From the NCBI GenBank assembly GCA_036924855.1, contig JBAGRP010000001.1:4650001-4714000 (forward strand): DNA of 64,000 nucleotides, in the 5' to 3' direction. Shown piece after piece: positions 40,964-48,367 of this stretch (its first letter is position 1; every line of letters starts with the position of its first letter). The DNA comes from Nitrobacteraceae bacterium AZCC 2146. GTDB taxonomy: Bacteria; Pseudomonadota; Alphaproteobacteria; Rhizobiales; Xanthobacteraceae. Below the pieces are notes generated by a model. That model was not told where the DNA came from and made no database searches. It saw only the letters and a program-made list of their open reading frames with translations. The position numbers were made by a program, and so were the translations under genes.

Positions 40964-40980
40964 GGTTCTTTTTTAGAACC
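40964..40980. promoter_or_regulatory. HxlR-type operator, copy 2
   Basis: GGTTCT (40964-40969) and AGAACC (40975-40980) are perfect 6-base arms around five Ts, followed by TGTCAA. It lies 92 bases before the binding-protein gene start at 40872 and three bases after the stop of the GST gene (40983). Confidence 0.7.
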
Positions 40981-40982
40981 TG

Positions 40983-41648
40983 TCAACTGCCGCCGGGCTG
41001 GGCTTTCGGCTTATTTGCCAGCGCTGCCCGCTGGTAGGCGGGTCTGGCTTTGGTGCGTTCCAGATACGGCATCGCGCTATCGCAGATCCCCACCCCGTAA
41101 TCGATGGCCCAGGTCAGGCACGTCGTGAGAATGATGTCTGCCGTCGTAAACTGGTCGCCCATCAGATAGGTGCGGCCGTCCGACAGCGCGACGTCGACAT
41201 GCCGGAGCTGGTCGCGGAAGTATTCGCCAGCCTTCGTCACTACGGCAGGAGATTCTCCGTAGATATGCGCCAGACCGTTTACGGTGCCGTGGCGGCGCAT
41301 CACGTAGAGGCTGGTCGAATCGAGTTCGGCCACCACGAAGAAGCACCATTCCAGCCACTTGGCCTGCAGCGACTTTCCTTCGGGAATCAGCACATGCTCC
41401 GGCGTGGAATAGTTCTGCGACAGGTAGGCGACAATCGCAGCGCTCTCGCCGATGCGGAATTCACCATCCACCAGCAGCGGTATCTTCTGCCTGGCATTGA
41501 GCGCGGTGTATTCCGGGGTCTTGGTCTCTCCGGACCGGGGAAGGATCGGCCGAGACTCGTACGGCAGATCGAGTTCGTGAAGCGCCCAGTGGGCGCGGAT
41601 CGTCCGTGACGTGCCGACGCCCCAGAGAACGAGTTGTTCACCCATCAC
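40983..41648 (-). CDS. Glutathione S-transferase-like protein
   Basis: This 221-residue GST-family protein has an N-terminal thioredoxin-like domain (LVLWGVGTSRTIRAHWALHELDLPYE, RQKIPLLVDGEFRIGESAAIVAYLSQ with the glutathione-site Glu-Ser) and an all-helical C-terminal domain (TYLMGDQFTTADIILTTCLTWAIDYG). The thiol-activating residue is likely Ser near residue 14. A glutathione-dependent step or detoxification of a reactive intermediate is inferred. It overlaps the upstream SDR gene by four bases, so both are translated from one message with the CoA transferase. Confidence 0.88.
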   Translation of the reverse strand: MMGEQLVLWGVGTSRTIRAHWALHELDLPYESRPILPRSGETKTPEYTALNARQKIPLLVDGEFRIGESAAIVAYLSQNYSTPEHVLIPEGKSLQAKWLEWCFFVVAELDSTSLYVMRRHGTVNGLAHIYGESPAVVTKAGEYFRDQLRHVDVALSDGRTYLMGDQFTTADIILTTCLTWAIDYGVGICDSAMPYLERTKARPAYQRAALANKPKAQPGGS

Positions 41649-42388
41649 CAGGTCTCCACCGACGGACGAAGGTCAAGCTCATGGGTCCAGCCGTCCCTGC
41701 TCTGATGGTGCGCGAACCAGTAGGCCTCGGCGATTGACGAGGTCTTGGTCAGGCTGTCCGGCGGAATGTCGGCCGCGGATATTCCCTTGGCGGCCTTCAT
41801 CCGCTGATGGATCGCCTCGCTGTCCACCCCGGCGTCGATCAGCAGGTGGACGACGTGGATGTTCTTCGGACCGAGCTCCCGCGCCATGGACTGCGCGACG
41901 GCGCGCAGGGCGAACTTGGCGGAGGAGAAGGCCGCAAACCCGGTGCGGCCCTTAACGCTCGCGGTCGCGCCCGTGAACAGCATGGTCCCGCGGCCGCGGG
42001 CCGTCATGTAGCTCGCAGCTTCCCGGCCGACCAGGAAGCCCGCGTAGCAGGCCAGCTCCCACGCCTTGAAGAACAACTTCTCGGTGGTCTCCAGCAGCGA
42101 CTTGTTGACGTTCGAGCCGGCGTTGAACAGGCAGACTTCGATCGGCCCAACCTTCTTCTCGACTTCGGCAAAGAGACTTTTTACGCTCTCTTCCTGACGC
42201 GCATCCGTGGAAAACGCGCGGGCATTTCCTCCCGAGGCGATGATCTCGTCGACGAGGGCCTGCGATTTGGAGGCGTCGCGCCGGGCTATGCAGACGGCGT
42301 AGCCGCCTTGCGCGAAGCGCCTCGCGACGGCAGCGCCAATGGCGTCTCCGGCGCCGACCAGCAGAGCTACCTTGGTGGTTTCGGCCAT
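41645..42388 (-). CDS. SDR-family protein, paralogue with Phe in place of catalytic Tyr
   Basis: This 247-residue protein is a clear paralogue of the SDR at 35794 with equal length. It has VALLVGAGDAIGAAVARRFAQGG, NAGSNVNKSLLETTEKLFFKAWELACYAGF and FTGATASVKGRTGFAAFSSAKFALRAVAQSM. The YxxxK position again reads FxxxK (FSSAK), while the serine is kept. That two copies in one regulon share this change suggests selection for a different chemistry. It lies between the CoA transferase and GST genes, with a four-base overlap with the latter. Confidence 0.87.
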   Translation of the reverse strand: MAETTKVALLVGAGDAIGAAVARRFAQGGYAVCIARRDASKSQALVDEIIASGGNARAFSTDARQEESVKSLFAEVEKKVGPIEVCLFNAGSNVNKSLLETTEKLFFKAWELACYAGFLVGREAASYMTARGRGTMLFTGATASVKGRTGFAAFSSAKFALRAVAQSMARELGPKNIHVVHLLIDAGVDSEAIHQRMKAAKGISAADIPPDSLTKTSSIAEAYWFAHHQSRDGWTHELDLRPSVETW

Positions 42389-42426
42389 GTTGTCTCCTCC
42401 AGAAGCATTTTTTATTTTGTGACGAA

Positions 42427-43626
42427 TTAGCTGGCGATGCGTACGGCGCGATTCCCCACCATCTTCTCGATGTCGCCGTCGCTATATCCAAGCTCGAGCA
42501 GCACGTCCTTCGAATGCTGACCCACGCGCGGGGCGGGCCCGCCGATGACGGCTTCGTTGACCTCGAAGCGCGCGGCGGGCTTCGGCTGCCGGACGCGCCC
42601 CACCGAGGGCTGGTCGAACTCGGCGATGATACCGCGCGCGACCACCTGCTCGTTGTGGATGATCTCGCCGCGCCGCAGGATCGGCGCGCAAGGAACGTCG
42701 GCGGCGTCCAGACGCTCCAGCCATTCCGCCGTGGTGTGCTGCGCGATGTATTCGGCCATCTTGTGGATGCGCGCCGTCGCATTCACCGAGCGTCCGGCCG
42801 GCGTAGCGAAGCGCGGGTCCTTCGCGAGTTCAGGATCGCCGGAAGCCCGACAGAATCCCTGCCACTCGGAATCCGAAATGGTGCCTGCGGTGATATAACC
42901 GTCGCTCGTCATGAACACGAGGTCCGGCCGGTCGTTGGGATCGGCCGCTGCCGCTTCCGCTCCCACGACCGTGTACTGCATCATGCCCTCGGGCCACAGG
43001 TACGAGATCATGACGTCGAGCATGGCGACCTGGATGTGGTCGCCCTGCCCTGTCTTCTCGCGGGCATAGAGCGCGGCCGAGACCGCCTGGGCAGTGTAGA
43101 CCGAAGTCGTCTTGTCGCAGACGATCGTGCGGATCATCTGTGGGCGGTTGGTGACCGGCTGCGACTGGATGTCGGCGAATCCCGAAAGTCCCTGGACAAT
43201 GGGATCGTAGACCCGTTTCTTGACGTAAGGCCCGGTATCGCCCACGCCGCTGATGGATACGTAGATCAGGCGCGGGTGGCGTTTTCGAAGCTCGTCGGCG
43301 CCGAGACCGAGCCGCTCCATCGTGCCGGGGCGGAAGTTCTGTACCAGCACGTCGGACTGAGCGACGAGCTTGGCCAGCACTTCGCGGCCGGCGTCGCTTT
43401 TCACATCGATCGAAAGCGATCGCTTGCCGCGGTTGGACGAGATGAAGAGGGCCGAAAATTCTCCGGCCTTGTCGATCGCGGCACGGCTTCGCCGGGCGCT
43501 GTCCCCGCCGATCGGCTCGATCTTGATCACGTCCGCGCCCTGGTCGGCCAGAAACATGGTCGCGAATGGACCCGACACGACGGCCGTCAGATCGAGTACG
43601 CGGACGCCCTTGAGTGGACCTGACAT
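42427..43626 (-). CDS. CaiB/BaiF-type (family III) CoA transferase
   Basis: This 399-residue family III CoA transferase moves coenzyme A between acids. Landmarks are GVRVLDLTAVVSGPFATMFLADQGADVIKIEP, NRGKRSLSIDVKSDAGREVLAKL, LVQNFRPGTMERLGLG and VCDKTTSVYTAQAVSAALYAREKTGQGDHIQ. The aspartate that forms the covalent intermediate is expected in CDKTTS. It can provide an ATP-free way to activate or recycle the acid, next to the AMP-forming ligase. It is first in the three-gene unit CoA transferase, SDR, GST. Confidence 0.92.
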   Translation of the reverse strand: MSGPLKGVRVLDLTAVVSGPFATMFLADQGADVIKIEPIGGDSARRSRAAIDKAGEFSALFISSNRGKRSLSIDVKSDAGREVLAKLVAQSDVLVQNFRPGTMERLGLGADELRKRHPRLIYVSISGVGDTGPYVKKRVYDPIVQGLSGFADIQSQPVTNRPQMIRTIVCDKTTSVYTAQAVSAALYAREKTGQGDHIQVAMLDVMISYLWPEGMMQYTVVGAEAAAADPNDRPDLVFMTSDGYITAGTISDSEWQGFCRASGDPELAKDPRFATPAGRSVNATARIHKMAEYIAQHTTAEWLERLDAADVPCAPILRRGEIIHNEQVVARGIIAEFDQPSVGRVRQPKPAARFEVNEAVIGGPAPRVGQHSKDVLLELGYSDGDIEKMVGNRAVRIAS

Positions 43627-43852
43627 GTCATCATCCTTTTTGGCCTTGTGGGCTTCCCGGTTTCGGCCCAGCGCTAACTTCTGAGGTAGGTACGGCGGAT
43701 ATTTCGTCTTCGATCAGTGCCTTCGACTCGCCGGTGAACTTCACCGAACGCCTGTCGTCTCCCGGTGCGGGGCTTCGATGCGCATGTTGCCGGTGTCGGC
43801 GATGGCGAAGAGACGAGGTCGCCGCCGGTGCGCGGCGGCTACGCGTCGAGCT

Positions 43853-45052
43853 TCACTCCGCGCCGCTGAGCACGTCGCCGAAGGCTTCCCACACCTTGCC
43901 GTTCCATCGCTGCAGTTGAAGCTGCGTCCAGGCTTTGCTGTTGCCGGCATCAGTGTTGACCAGGATTCCGGGAAGCGCTGTAGGAATCTGCAGGTCTTTG
44001 ATGTTCCTCGCCTGCCTGGCGACGTTTTCGCGCGTCAGATCACCGCCGCACTGCTTGAGAAGCTGCTCCAGGATTATTCCTTGCTGGAAGCCGGTGAGGT
44101 AGTTCAGGTCTGCGAAATCGGATCCCGAAAGGTACTTGTCGAAGAAGGCGCGATATTCCTTCATGCCCGCGTCGTCGGCCCACTTGGTGTCGTTAGGGTC
44201 CTTGAAGAACGCCGCCGAAACGATCCCCTCGACCTTGTCCAGGCCGACAGGCTGCAGGGTGGCGGAGACGGAGCTCGAAACCATATTGATCATGGTCAGC
44301 GGCTTCCAGCCGATGTCGTGCAGCTTGCGGAGCGCTTGTGCAGCGAACTTCGGCGTCGCCGCAATCAGCAGCGCGCCCGCTCCCGACGCCTTCAGGTTCA
44401 CGATCTGCGAGTCCACGGTCGGATCCGCGGTCTCATAGCTGATGGCCACGACCTTCGTTGCCGCCTTCTCCTTCAAGACATCCTTGAAGGCAATGACGAA
44501 GTCCTTCCCGAGATCGTCGTTCTGATAGAGGATTGCGATCTTTGCGTCCGGGAGGGACTTGCCCACAAACTTGGCATAGACCCGCGCTTCGGTGTCGTAG
44601 CTGGGAAGTCCGGTCGTCGTGTACGGATATTCCTGGAAGTTCGTGAATTTGTTGGCGCCCGTCACGATGAACACGTCGGGTATCTTCTTTGCGTTCAGAT
44701 ACTTGATGGTGGCGGCGTTTCCGGGCGTTCCCAATTGACCGAACATGAAGGCGACCTCGTCGCTCTCGGCCAGCTTGCGCGCCTGCTCGACCGCTTTTGG
44801 CGGACTATAGGCGTCGTCATAGGCAACGAGATCGATCTTGCGGCCGTTGACGCCGCCGCGGTCGTTCATCGATTTCACGTAGGCGATCAGGCCTTTCCCG
44901 GTGTTGCCAAGCGACGACGCCGGGCCGCTGAAGGGGAATATCGATCCGATCCTGATTTCCGCAGCCGTGACGCCCGGCAGTTCTGCAGCGAACGCCGGTG
45001 TCGCGCATACAACAAGCAGGCCGAACGCCCGTGTGAAATGGCGTAGCAACAT
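43853..45052 (-). CDS. Orphan ABC transporter substrate-binding protein (Leu/Ile/Val-type), copy 2
   Basis: This 399-residue periplasmic-binding protein is strongly similar to the one at 39664 (shared GSIFPFSGPASS, DAYSPPKAVEQARKL, FMFGQLGTPGN, ILYQNDDLGKDF and TPKFAAQA stretches). A signal peptide (AFGLLVVCATPAFA, cleavage near residue 22) is present. No permease or ATPase gene is near. Operator copy 3 is 100 bases upstream. The pair of binding proteins probably feeds one LIV-type importer encoded elsewhere or serves in sensing of the substrate. Confidence 0.9.
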   Translation of the reverse strand: MLLRHFTRAFGLLVVCATPAFAAELPGVTAAEIRIGSIFPFSGPASSLGNTGKGLIAYVKSMNDRGGVNGRKIDLVAYDDAYSPPKAVEQARKLAESDEVAFMFGQLGTPGNAATIKYLNAKKIPDVFIVTGANKFTNFQEYPYTTTGLPSYDTEARVYAKFVGKSLPDAKIAILYQNDDLGKDFVIAFKDVLKEKAATKVVAISYETADPTVDSQIVNLKASGAGALLIAATPKFAAQALRKLHDIGWKPLTMINMVSSSVSATLQPVGLDKVEGIVSAAFFKDPNDTKWADDAGMKEYRAFFDKYLSGSDFADLNYLTGFQQGIILEQLLKQCGGDLTRENVARQARNIKDLQIPTALPGILVNTDAGNSKAWTQLQLQRWNGKVWEAFGDVLSGAE

Positions 45053-45151
45053 GTTTCTCTCCCGCGTACCGGGTCTTTGCCCGGCGCTTGTTGATAGTCC
45101 CTGTCCAGCCTGTGTCGGCTGTCGGCAAAGCCATCCGTTGCAGGGAGCATC

Positions 45152-45168
45152 AGTTCTTTTTTCGAACT
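45152..45168. promoter_or_regulatory. HxlR-type operator, copy 3
   Basis: AGTTC (45152-45156) and GAACT (45164-45168) are inverted around TTTTTTC; AGTCAA follows. Spacing and flank match the copies at 38922 and 40964. It precedes the binding-protein gene that starts at 45052. Confidence 0.7.
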
Positions 45169-45668
45169 AGTCAAGCGCCAGATGTTTTGGGGGGGGTCGA
45201 CGATTGTAAGGTTGTATATGCTACCGTGTGTTCAGCACCGGCAGGAAAAATGCGCATTCTATTCTGATACTAAAAGGCAATTGCCGCGTCCGGGTACGCG
45301 GCTCGCGTCGGTCCGCCAAGCCGACTTGCGCCAAGCACATCCAGCACCGATCGGCTGCGGTGCCTGCACGATCATGGCGTCGCGACCTTGCGCTATTCGT
45401 TTTCCGACGTGGAGAGAGAGAGAGAGAGAGAGACGACAGGCGGTCTGACAGATCGTCGATTGCGTACGCCTCGGTCCGATAGGCCGTCGCTAGATGCAAA
45501 AGCGCTGCCCGACTTCCCTCACGGCCAGCGGCAAATCCTTTGGAAAGCGCGCGACCTCTCAGGCAAGGCAGCGGCCCCGCTTTGTCATGATCGAAGTTCT
45601 CAACGCCTTTGCCGCCGGGTTAACAGCCTTACTCTGCCGAAACAGCGAAGAGGCCGGAACCGCGAGAA
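45169..45668. other. 500-base gene-poor stretch at the left edge of the probable island
   Basis: An eight-base G run near 45188, AT-richer DNA to 45290 and a (GA)11 tract at 45412-45433 are visible. Short open frames cross it in several phases but none has a recognisable product. Composition differs from the preceding catabolic locus, so this may be the left junction of transferred DNA. Confidence 0.6.
45412..45433. repeat. (GA)11 dinucleotide tract
   Basis: Eleven uninterrupted GA units. Such tracts are prone to slippage. No gene whose frame would be switched by it can be supported: frames crossing it read Arg-Glu or Glu-Arg repeats without recognisable context. Confidence 0.8.
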
Positions 45669-45908
45669 TCATTCCCCCGCGCTCGGGGCCGCCGATTGCG
45701 TTTGGTAGTGCGACAGCACGTAAAGACGGATGGCAGATGACAGGTTGCCATGCTGGCGGTTCTTGTCGATTTCGCCGACGAGATCCGACAGCGTGATGTC
45801 GCGGCCACCGGCGATTTCTTTCATGCAGACCCAGAACGCCTCTTCAAGGCTGACGCTGGTCTTGTGTCCGGCAACAACGATCGATCGTTTCACTACAGGC
45901 GATTTCAT
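45669..45908 (-). CDS. Ribbon-helix-helix domain protein, copy 1
   Basis: This 79-residue protein has one RHH_4-type DNA-binding domain: RSIVVAGHKTSVSLEEAFWVCMKEIA as strand-helix and LSDLVGEIDKNRQHGNLSSAIRLYVLSHYQ as second helix. It is a paralogue of the next gene upstream (shared SVSLE..FW.C...IA and LSAxR.xVL.HYQ patterns). Such small RHH proteins are common in Bradyrhizobium and are thought to be transcription factors, but targets are unknown. The pair lies in tandem, 26 bases apart, and could be toxin-free relatives of antitoxins. Confidence 0.83.
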   Translation of the reverse strand: MKSPVVKRSIVVAGHKTSVSLEEAFWVCMKEIAGGRDITLSDLVGEIDKNRQHGNLSSAIRLYVLSHYQTQSAAPSAGE

Positions 45909-45934
45909 CGCGCCTCCCCCGGTCTATTTCGCCC

Positions 45935-46249
45935 CTAATGATATTTTTGCTTTTCGCGTATCTTATCCGGATAGGCTCGCTCGGCAACACCGGTGCTTCC
46001 TGCATCCAACGATAAGAAGCCGGCACTCTGCTGGTAGTGCGTGAGCACGAAGACACGCAGGACGGCAGAAAGGTCGTCTTTGTCGGCATCCCCACCGACC
46101 TCCGCCACCAATCGGTCAAGGGTTGTCCCGCATTGCACTGCGATTTGCTCAAGACATTCCCAGAAATCGCTCTCAAGACTCACGCACGCCTTGCGCCCGT
46201 CCAGTTCGACACATCGCCGCTGTTCAGTTTGCCGGTCCATGATCTGCAT
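45935..46249 (-). CDS. Ribbon-helix-helix domain protein, copy 2
   Basis: This 104-residue protein has the RHH_4 domain (RCVELDGRKACVSLESDFWECLEQIAVQ, DRLVAEVGGDADKDDLSAVLRVFVLTHYQQSA) and a hydrophilic tail of about 25 residues lacking in its downstream paralogue. It is the first of a two-gene unit. The start could be ATG 46249 or the ATG three codons later. No toxin gene partner is next to it. Confidence 0.8.
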   Translation of the reverse strand: MQIMDRQTEQRRCVELDGRKACVSLESDFWECLEQIAVQCGTTLDRLVAEVGGDADKDDLSAVLRVFVLTHYQQSAGFLSLDAGSTGVAERAYPDKIREKQKYH

Positions 46250-46771
46250 CTCTATTTGGATTTAGCGCGTACAGTACATTGTTGCGTGGCAAGACGGAGG
46301 TATCGGCATCGACTAAGTTAGGGCCTTGACAGGCCGCCAACCTGGCCTCCCGGATTTTTGGCTCGCAGCCCGGCCGCAACCATCGCCTTTTCCAGCCGAC
46401 GGAACCTTCTCCGGCCAGTCATCGTGTCGGCATCAAAGCAACCGATCACGACGAGGCGGCGCGATTACTTGGCGGGCTTGCTTCGCAAAAGCCAGTGCCG
46501 AGGGCAATGGCCCTGCGCGGCAATCAGGCATGTCGGCCGCGACAGGCGCCGCGAACCCAGGACTTACTTCCTTTACCAATCCATGAATCACGGGGATGAC
46601 TATCAGCGTCAGCATCGTCGAAGAGATCATGCCTGTCATTGATACCGCGATTCGCCACATGATCGCGACCACCGTCACCGACAGATTGAAACTCCCGTGC
46701 CCACATCAGCCAGATGCCGCCGATGCTGCGCGCATTTTGGCTGATGTGCATCGTGGCCTCTCTGGTGCGTG
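46250..46771. other. Gap between RHH genes and a small secreted protein, partly a cusA fragment
   Basis: The right half (about 46575-46745) is the cusA remnant described next. The left part, 46250-46574, has no gene that I can support. It includes a mixed-composition patch with no strong hairpin. Confidence 0.6.
46575..46745 (-). pseudogene. Remnant of a cusA-type RND efflux gene with internal deletions
   Basis: Minus-strand pieces read IGGIWLMWA (with a frameshift, REFQSV after it), then TVVAIMWRIAVSMTGMISST and LTLIVIPVIHGLVKE. The complete CusA at 48484 has GGIWLMWALGFNLSV, then about 80 residues later MTVVAIMAGLL...RIAVPMIGGMISS and LTLIVIPAIYGLVKD. The remnant therefore joins two parts of a cusA C-terminus across deletions. 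It is not just a shift of the nearby gene but a second, decayed copy. The following DNA on both sides is unrelated to cusA. Confidence 0.75.
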
Positions 46772-47035
46772 TCACCGAAGAGATTTAGGACCGCCGTGAT
46801 AGCGCCACACGTTGCTATCCTCGCTCTCCCTTATAGGGGCCAGAAGTGGCGCCATCCTGCTGGATGCAAAAGCAGAATTCACATCGCTTTGCGAGCCACC
46901 AGCTCTGTATGCGCTCGGCCTGGCCTCGTTTGGCCAATAGCTCTTGTCCGTGATGGTCGAACCCGCATATGCCGTTGCAGATATCGTCACAAGCGGCAGC
47001 AGCAGCGAGATCGTGAGAAGGTGTTTCGTTGACAT
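46772..47035 (-). CDS. Small secreted protein of unknown function, predicted SigF target
   Basis: This 87-residue protein has a signal peptide of about 24 residues (MSTKHLLTISLLLPLVTISATAYA) and a short mature part rich in Ser, Pro and Tyr (SYWPNEARPSAY, NVWRYHGGPKS), without cysteine. The family is unknown to me. AAGGAG lies eight bases before ATG 47035. An exact SigF-type promoter is upstream (47089-47114), so it should be induced with the sigF-nrsF operon next door. A stress-related envelope role is inferred from this only. Confidence 0.72.
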   Translation of the reverse strand: MSTKHLLTISLLLPLVTISATAYAGSTITDKSYWPNEARPSAYRAGGSQSDVNSAFASSRMAPLLAPIRESEDSNVWRYHGGPKSLR

Positions 47036-47088
47036 TGTCCGGCTCCTTGTCAGTAAGGAAGCGCATCACGTGTGCTTCTACAGATGAG

Positions 47089-47114
47089 TTCGGAGCAAAT
47101 CGTCAGCCGGTTAC
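47089..47114 (-). promoter_or_regulatory. SigF-type ECF promoter of the small secreted protein
   Basis: On the minus strand GTAACC (47114-47109) and CGAA (47092-47089) are separated by exactly 16 bases. This is the same arrangement as the promoter of sigF at 48393-48368 and matches the pattern described for Caulobacter SigF. The gene start at 47035 is 54 bases downstream. Confidence 0.75.
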
Positions 47115-47151
47115 ACGCTCACGCCGACGTGACGAAAACCACTGCGGTCTA

Positions 47152-47793
47152 CTACCACCGCAATAGTCGCGGCCCAAATATTGCGCCGGCCAAGGTGCAC
47201 AGCACAATCGTGCCGCCGTACCAGACCGCAACAAACGGCAGCGAATCGTCGGTGCAATGAAGCGCATAAGCCATTGCGCTCACTCCGCCCGAAACAAGGC
47301 CCGCAGATGCACCCGTGCGAACGAGGTTCGTCGGAGCAGCTTTTCGCACCGCCCAGATGGTAACAGCCAAAGGCAAGATCGCGATGATCGGAATCGAAAG
47401 CAGGCATTCAAGCCACTGATCTCCCTTGACCATCTTGTCCCAGTGAGAACTGGGCGCGAATCCAAGGCTGATTGCGGCAAGCACCGCAATCGCGACGAAG
47501 GGAACTGCAACCACAATCGACGAGGTTCTCTGCTCCCCTCCGGGGCGTGACAGTCTTGTGAGATAGATCGACGCCACGCCGACGATCCCGACCGAGAACG
47601 CAAGCTTCAATAAGAGAAAAGCCGAGGCGCGAGCTGTCATCAAGTCTGTACGGACACCTAGCCCGATGAGCATGAGACCGAGCGCCGCCACCGATCCTGC
47701 TGCGAGCGCAATGCAAACCGTGCGAACGACCAGCCTGCGGTTCACCGGCTCTGCGTTCGTACTGAGTATGGCAACCAAATCATCCGTCTTCAT
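47152..47793 (-). CDS. nrsF: NrsF (DUF1109) family anti-sigma factor
   Basis: This 213-residue inner-membrane protein has about six hydrophobic helices and the DUF1109/NrsF signatures (LVAILSTNAEPVNRRLVVRT start; a late CTDDSLPFVAVWYGGTI segment with a cysteine). NrsF-type anti-sigmas hold SigF at the membrane until metal or oxidant stress, with cysteines as sensors. ATG 47793 overlaps the sigF stop by four bases, and MKTDDLVAILS is the normal start. The gene order sigF-nrsF is conserved. Confidence 0.85.
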   Translation of the reverse strand: MKTDDLVAILSTNAEPVNRRLVVRTVCIALAAGSVAALGLMLIGLGVRTDLMTARASAFLLLKLAFSVGIVGVASIYLTRLSRPGGEQRTSSIVVAVPFVAIAVLAAISLGFAPSSHWDKMVKGDQWLECLLSIPIIAILPLAVTIWAVRKAAPTNLVRTGASAGLVSGGVSAMAYALHCTDDSLPFVAVWYGGTIVLCTLAGAIFGPRLLRW

Positions 47794-48347
47794 GTTCTGG
47801 TTTCCCGGGCAATCAAAGCAGCCAGCGCCTTGAGCCCTCGGTGAATGCTCACTTTTACTGCCGATTCCGAGATACCGCATCGGTCTGCGGCTTCAGCGAT
47901 GCTCTGTCCGTCCAGTTTTACAGCCTCGATGGCGCATCGCATGTTTTTCGGCAGCCGCTCCATGAGCCGTCGGACATCGTATGTGCTCTCGGCACTGACG
48001 TTGTCGTCATGTGCCATGATCATATCGGCTTCATCGATCGACACATCAGTCAGCGACGTGCGGGTTCGACGCAGGAAATCGATCAACTTGTAGCGCGCGA
48101 TGGCATGCACCCACGGTGTCAACGGTTCCGCAGGGTCATACGTATGTCGTTTGATGTGGATCGCCAGTACCGCTTCCTGAACCAGATCTTCAGCCTCTGC
48201 CGCGCTTCTTCCAATGCCCAAAAGCTTGCCTTTGTAATATGCCCGCAAACGGCGGCTCAATCGCTCAAGCAGCGCACGGTGCGACGCCGCGTCGCCATCC
48301 AGGCTCGCAAGCATCAGCGCCTTCAGTTCGGCTTCGTTGGTGGTCAT
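47790..48347 (-). CDS. sigF: ECF RNA polymerase sigma factor, SigF type
   Basis: This 185-residue ECF sigma factor has region 2 with DLVQEAVLAIHIKRHTYD and WVHAIARYKLIDFLRR, and region 4 with MERLPKNMRCAIEAVKLDGQSIAEAADRCGISESAVKVSIHRGLKAL. It is co-transcribed with nrsF (four-base overlap). It carries an exact GTAACC-N16-CGAA promoter of its own (48393-48368), so it should be autoregulated. In Caulobacter SigF responds to chromate, cadmium and oxidative stress, which fits the metal-efflux neighbours. Confidence 0.9.
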   Translation of the reverse strand: MTTNEAELKALMLASLDGDAASHRALLERLSRRLRAYYKGKLLGIGRSAAEAEDLVQEAVLAIHIKRHTYDPAEPLTPWVHAIARYKLIDFLRRTRTSLTDVSIDEADMIMAHDDNVSAESTYDVRRLMERLPKNMRCAIEAVKLDGQSIAEAADRCGISESAVKVSIHRGLKALAALIARETRT

Positions 48348-48367
48348 GCCTGGATCATTTATGGTTA

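Noticed and set aside
45182..45708. Plus-strand frames across the (GA)11 tract as a phase-variable gene
   Set aside because: The frames share no motif, have no convincing ribosome site, and read simple Arg-Glu repeats through the tract.
46524..46775. 83-codon minus-strand frame as an independent gene
   Set aside because: Its IGGIWLMWA part is the cusA remnant and the rest is off-frame; it is part of a pseudogene.
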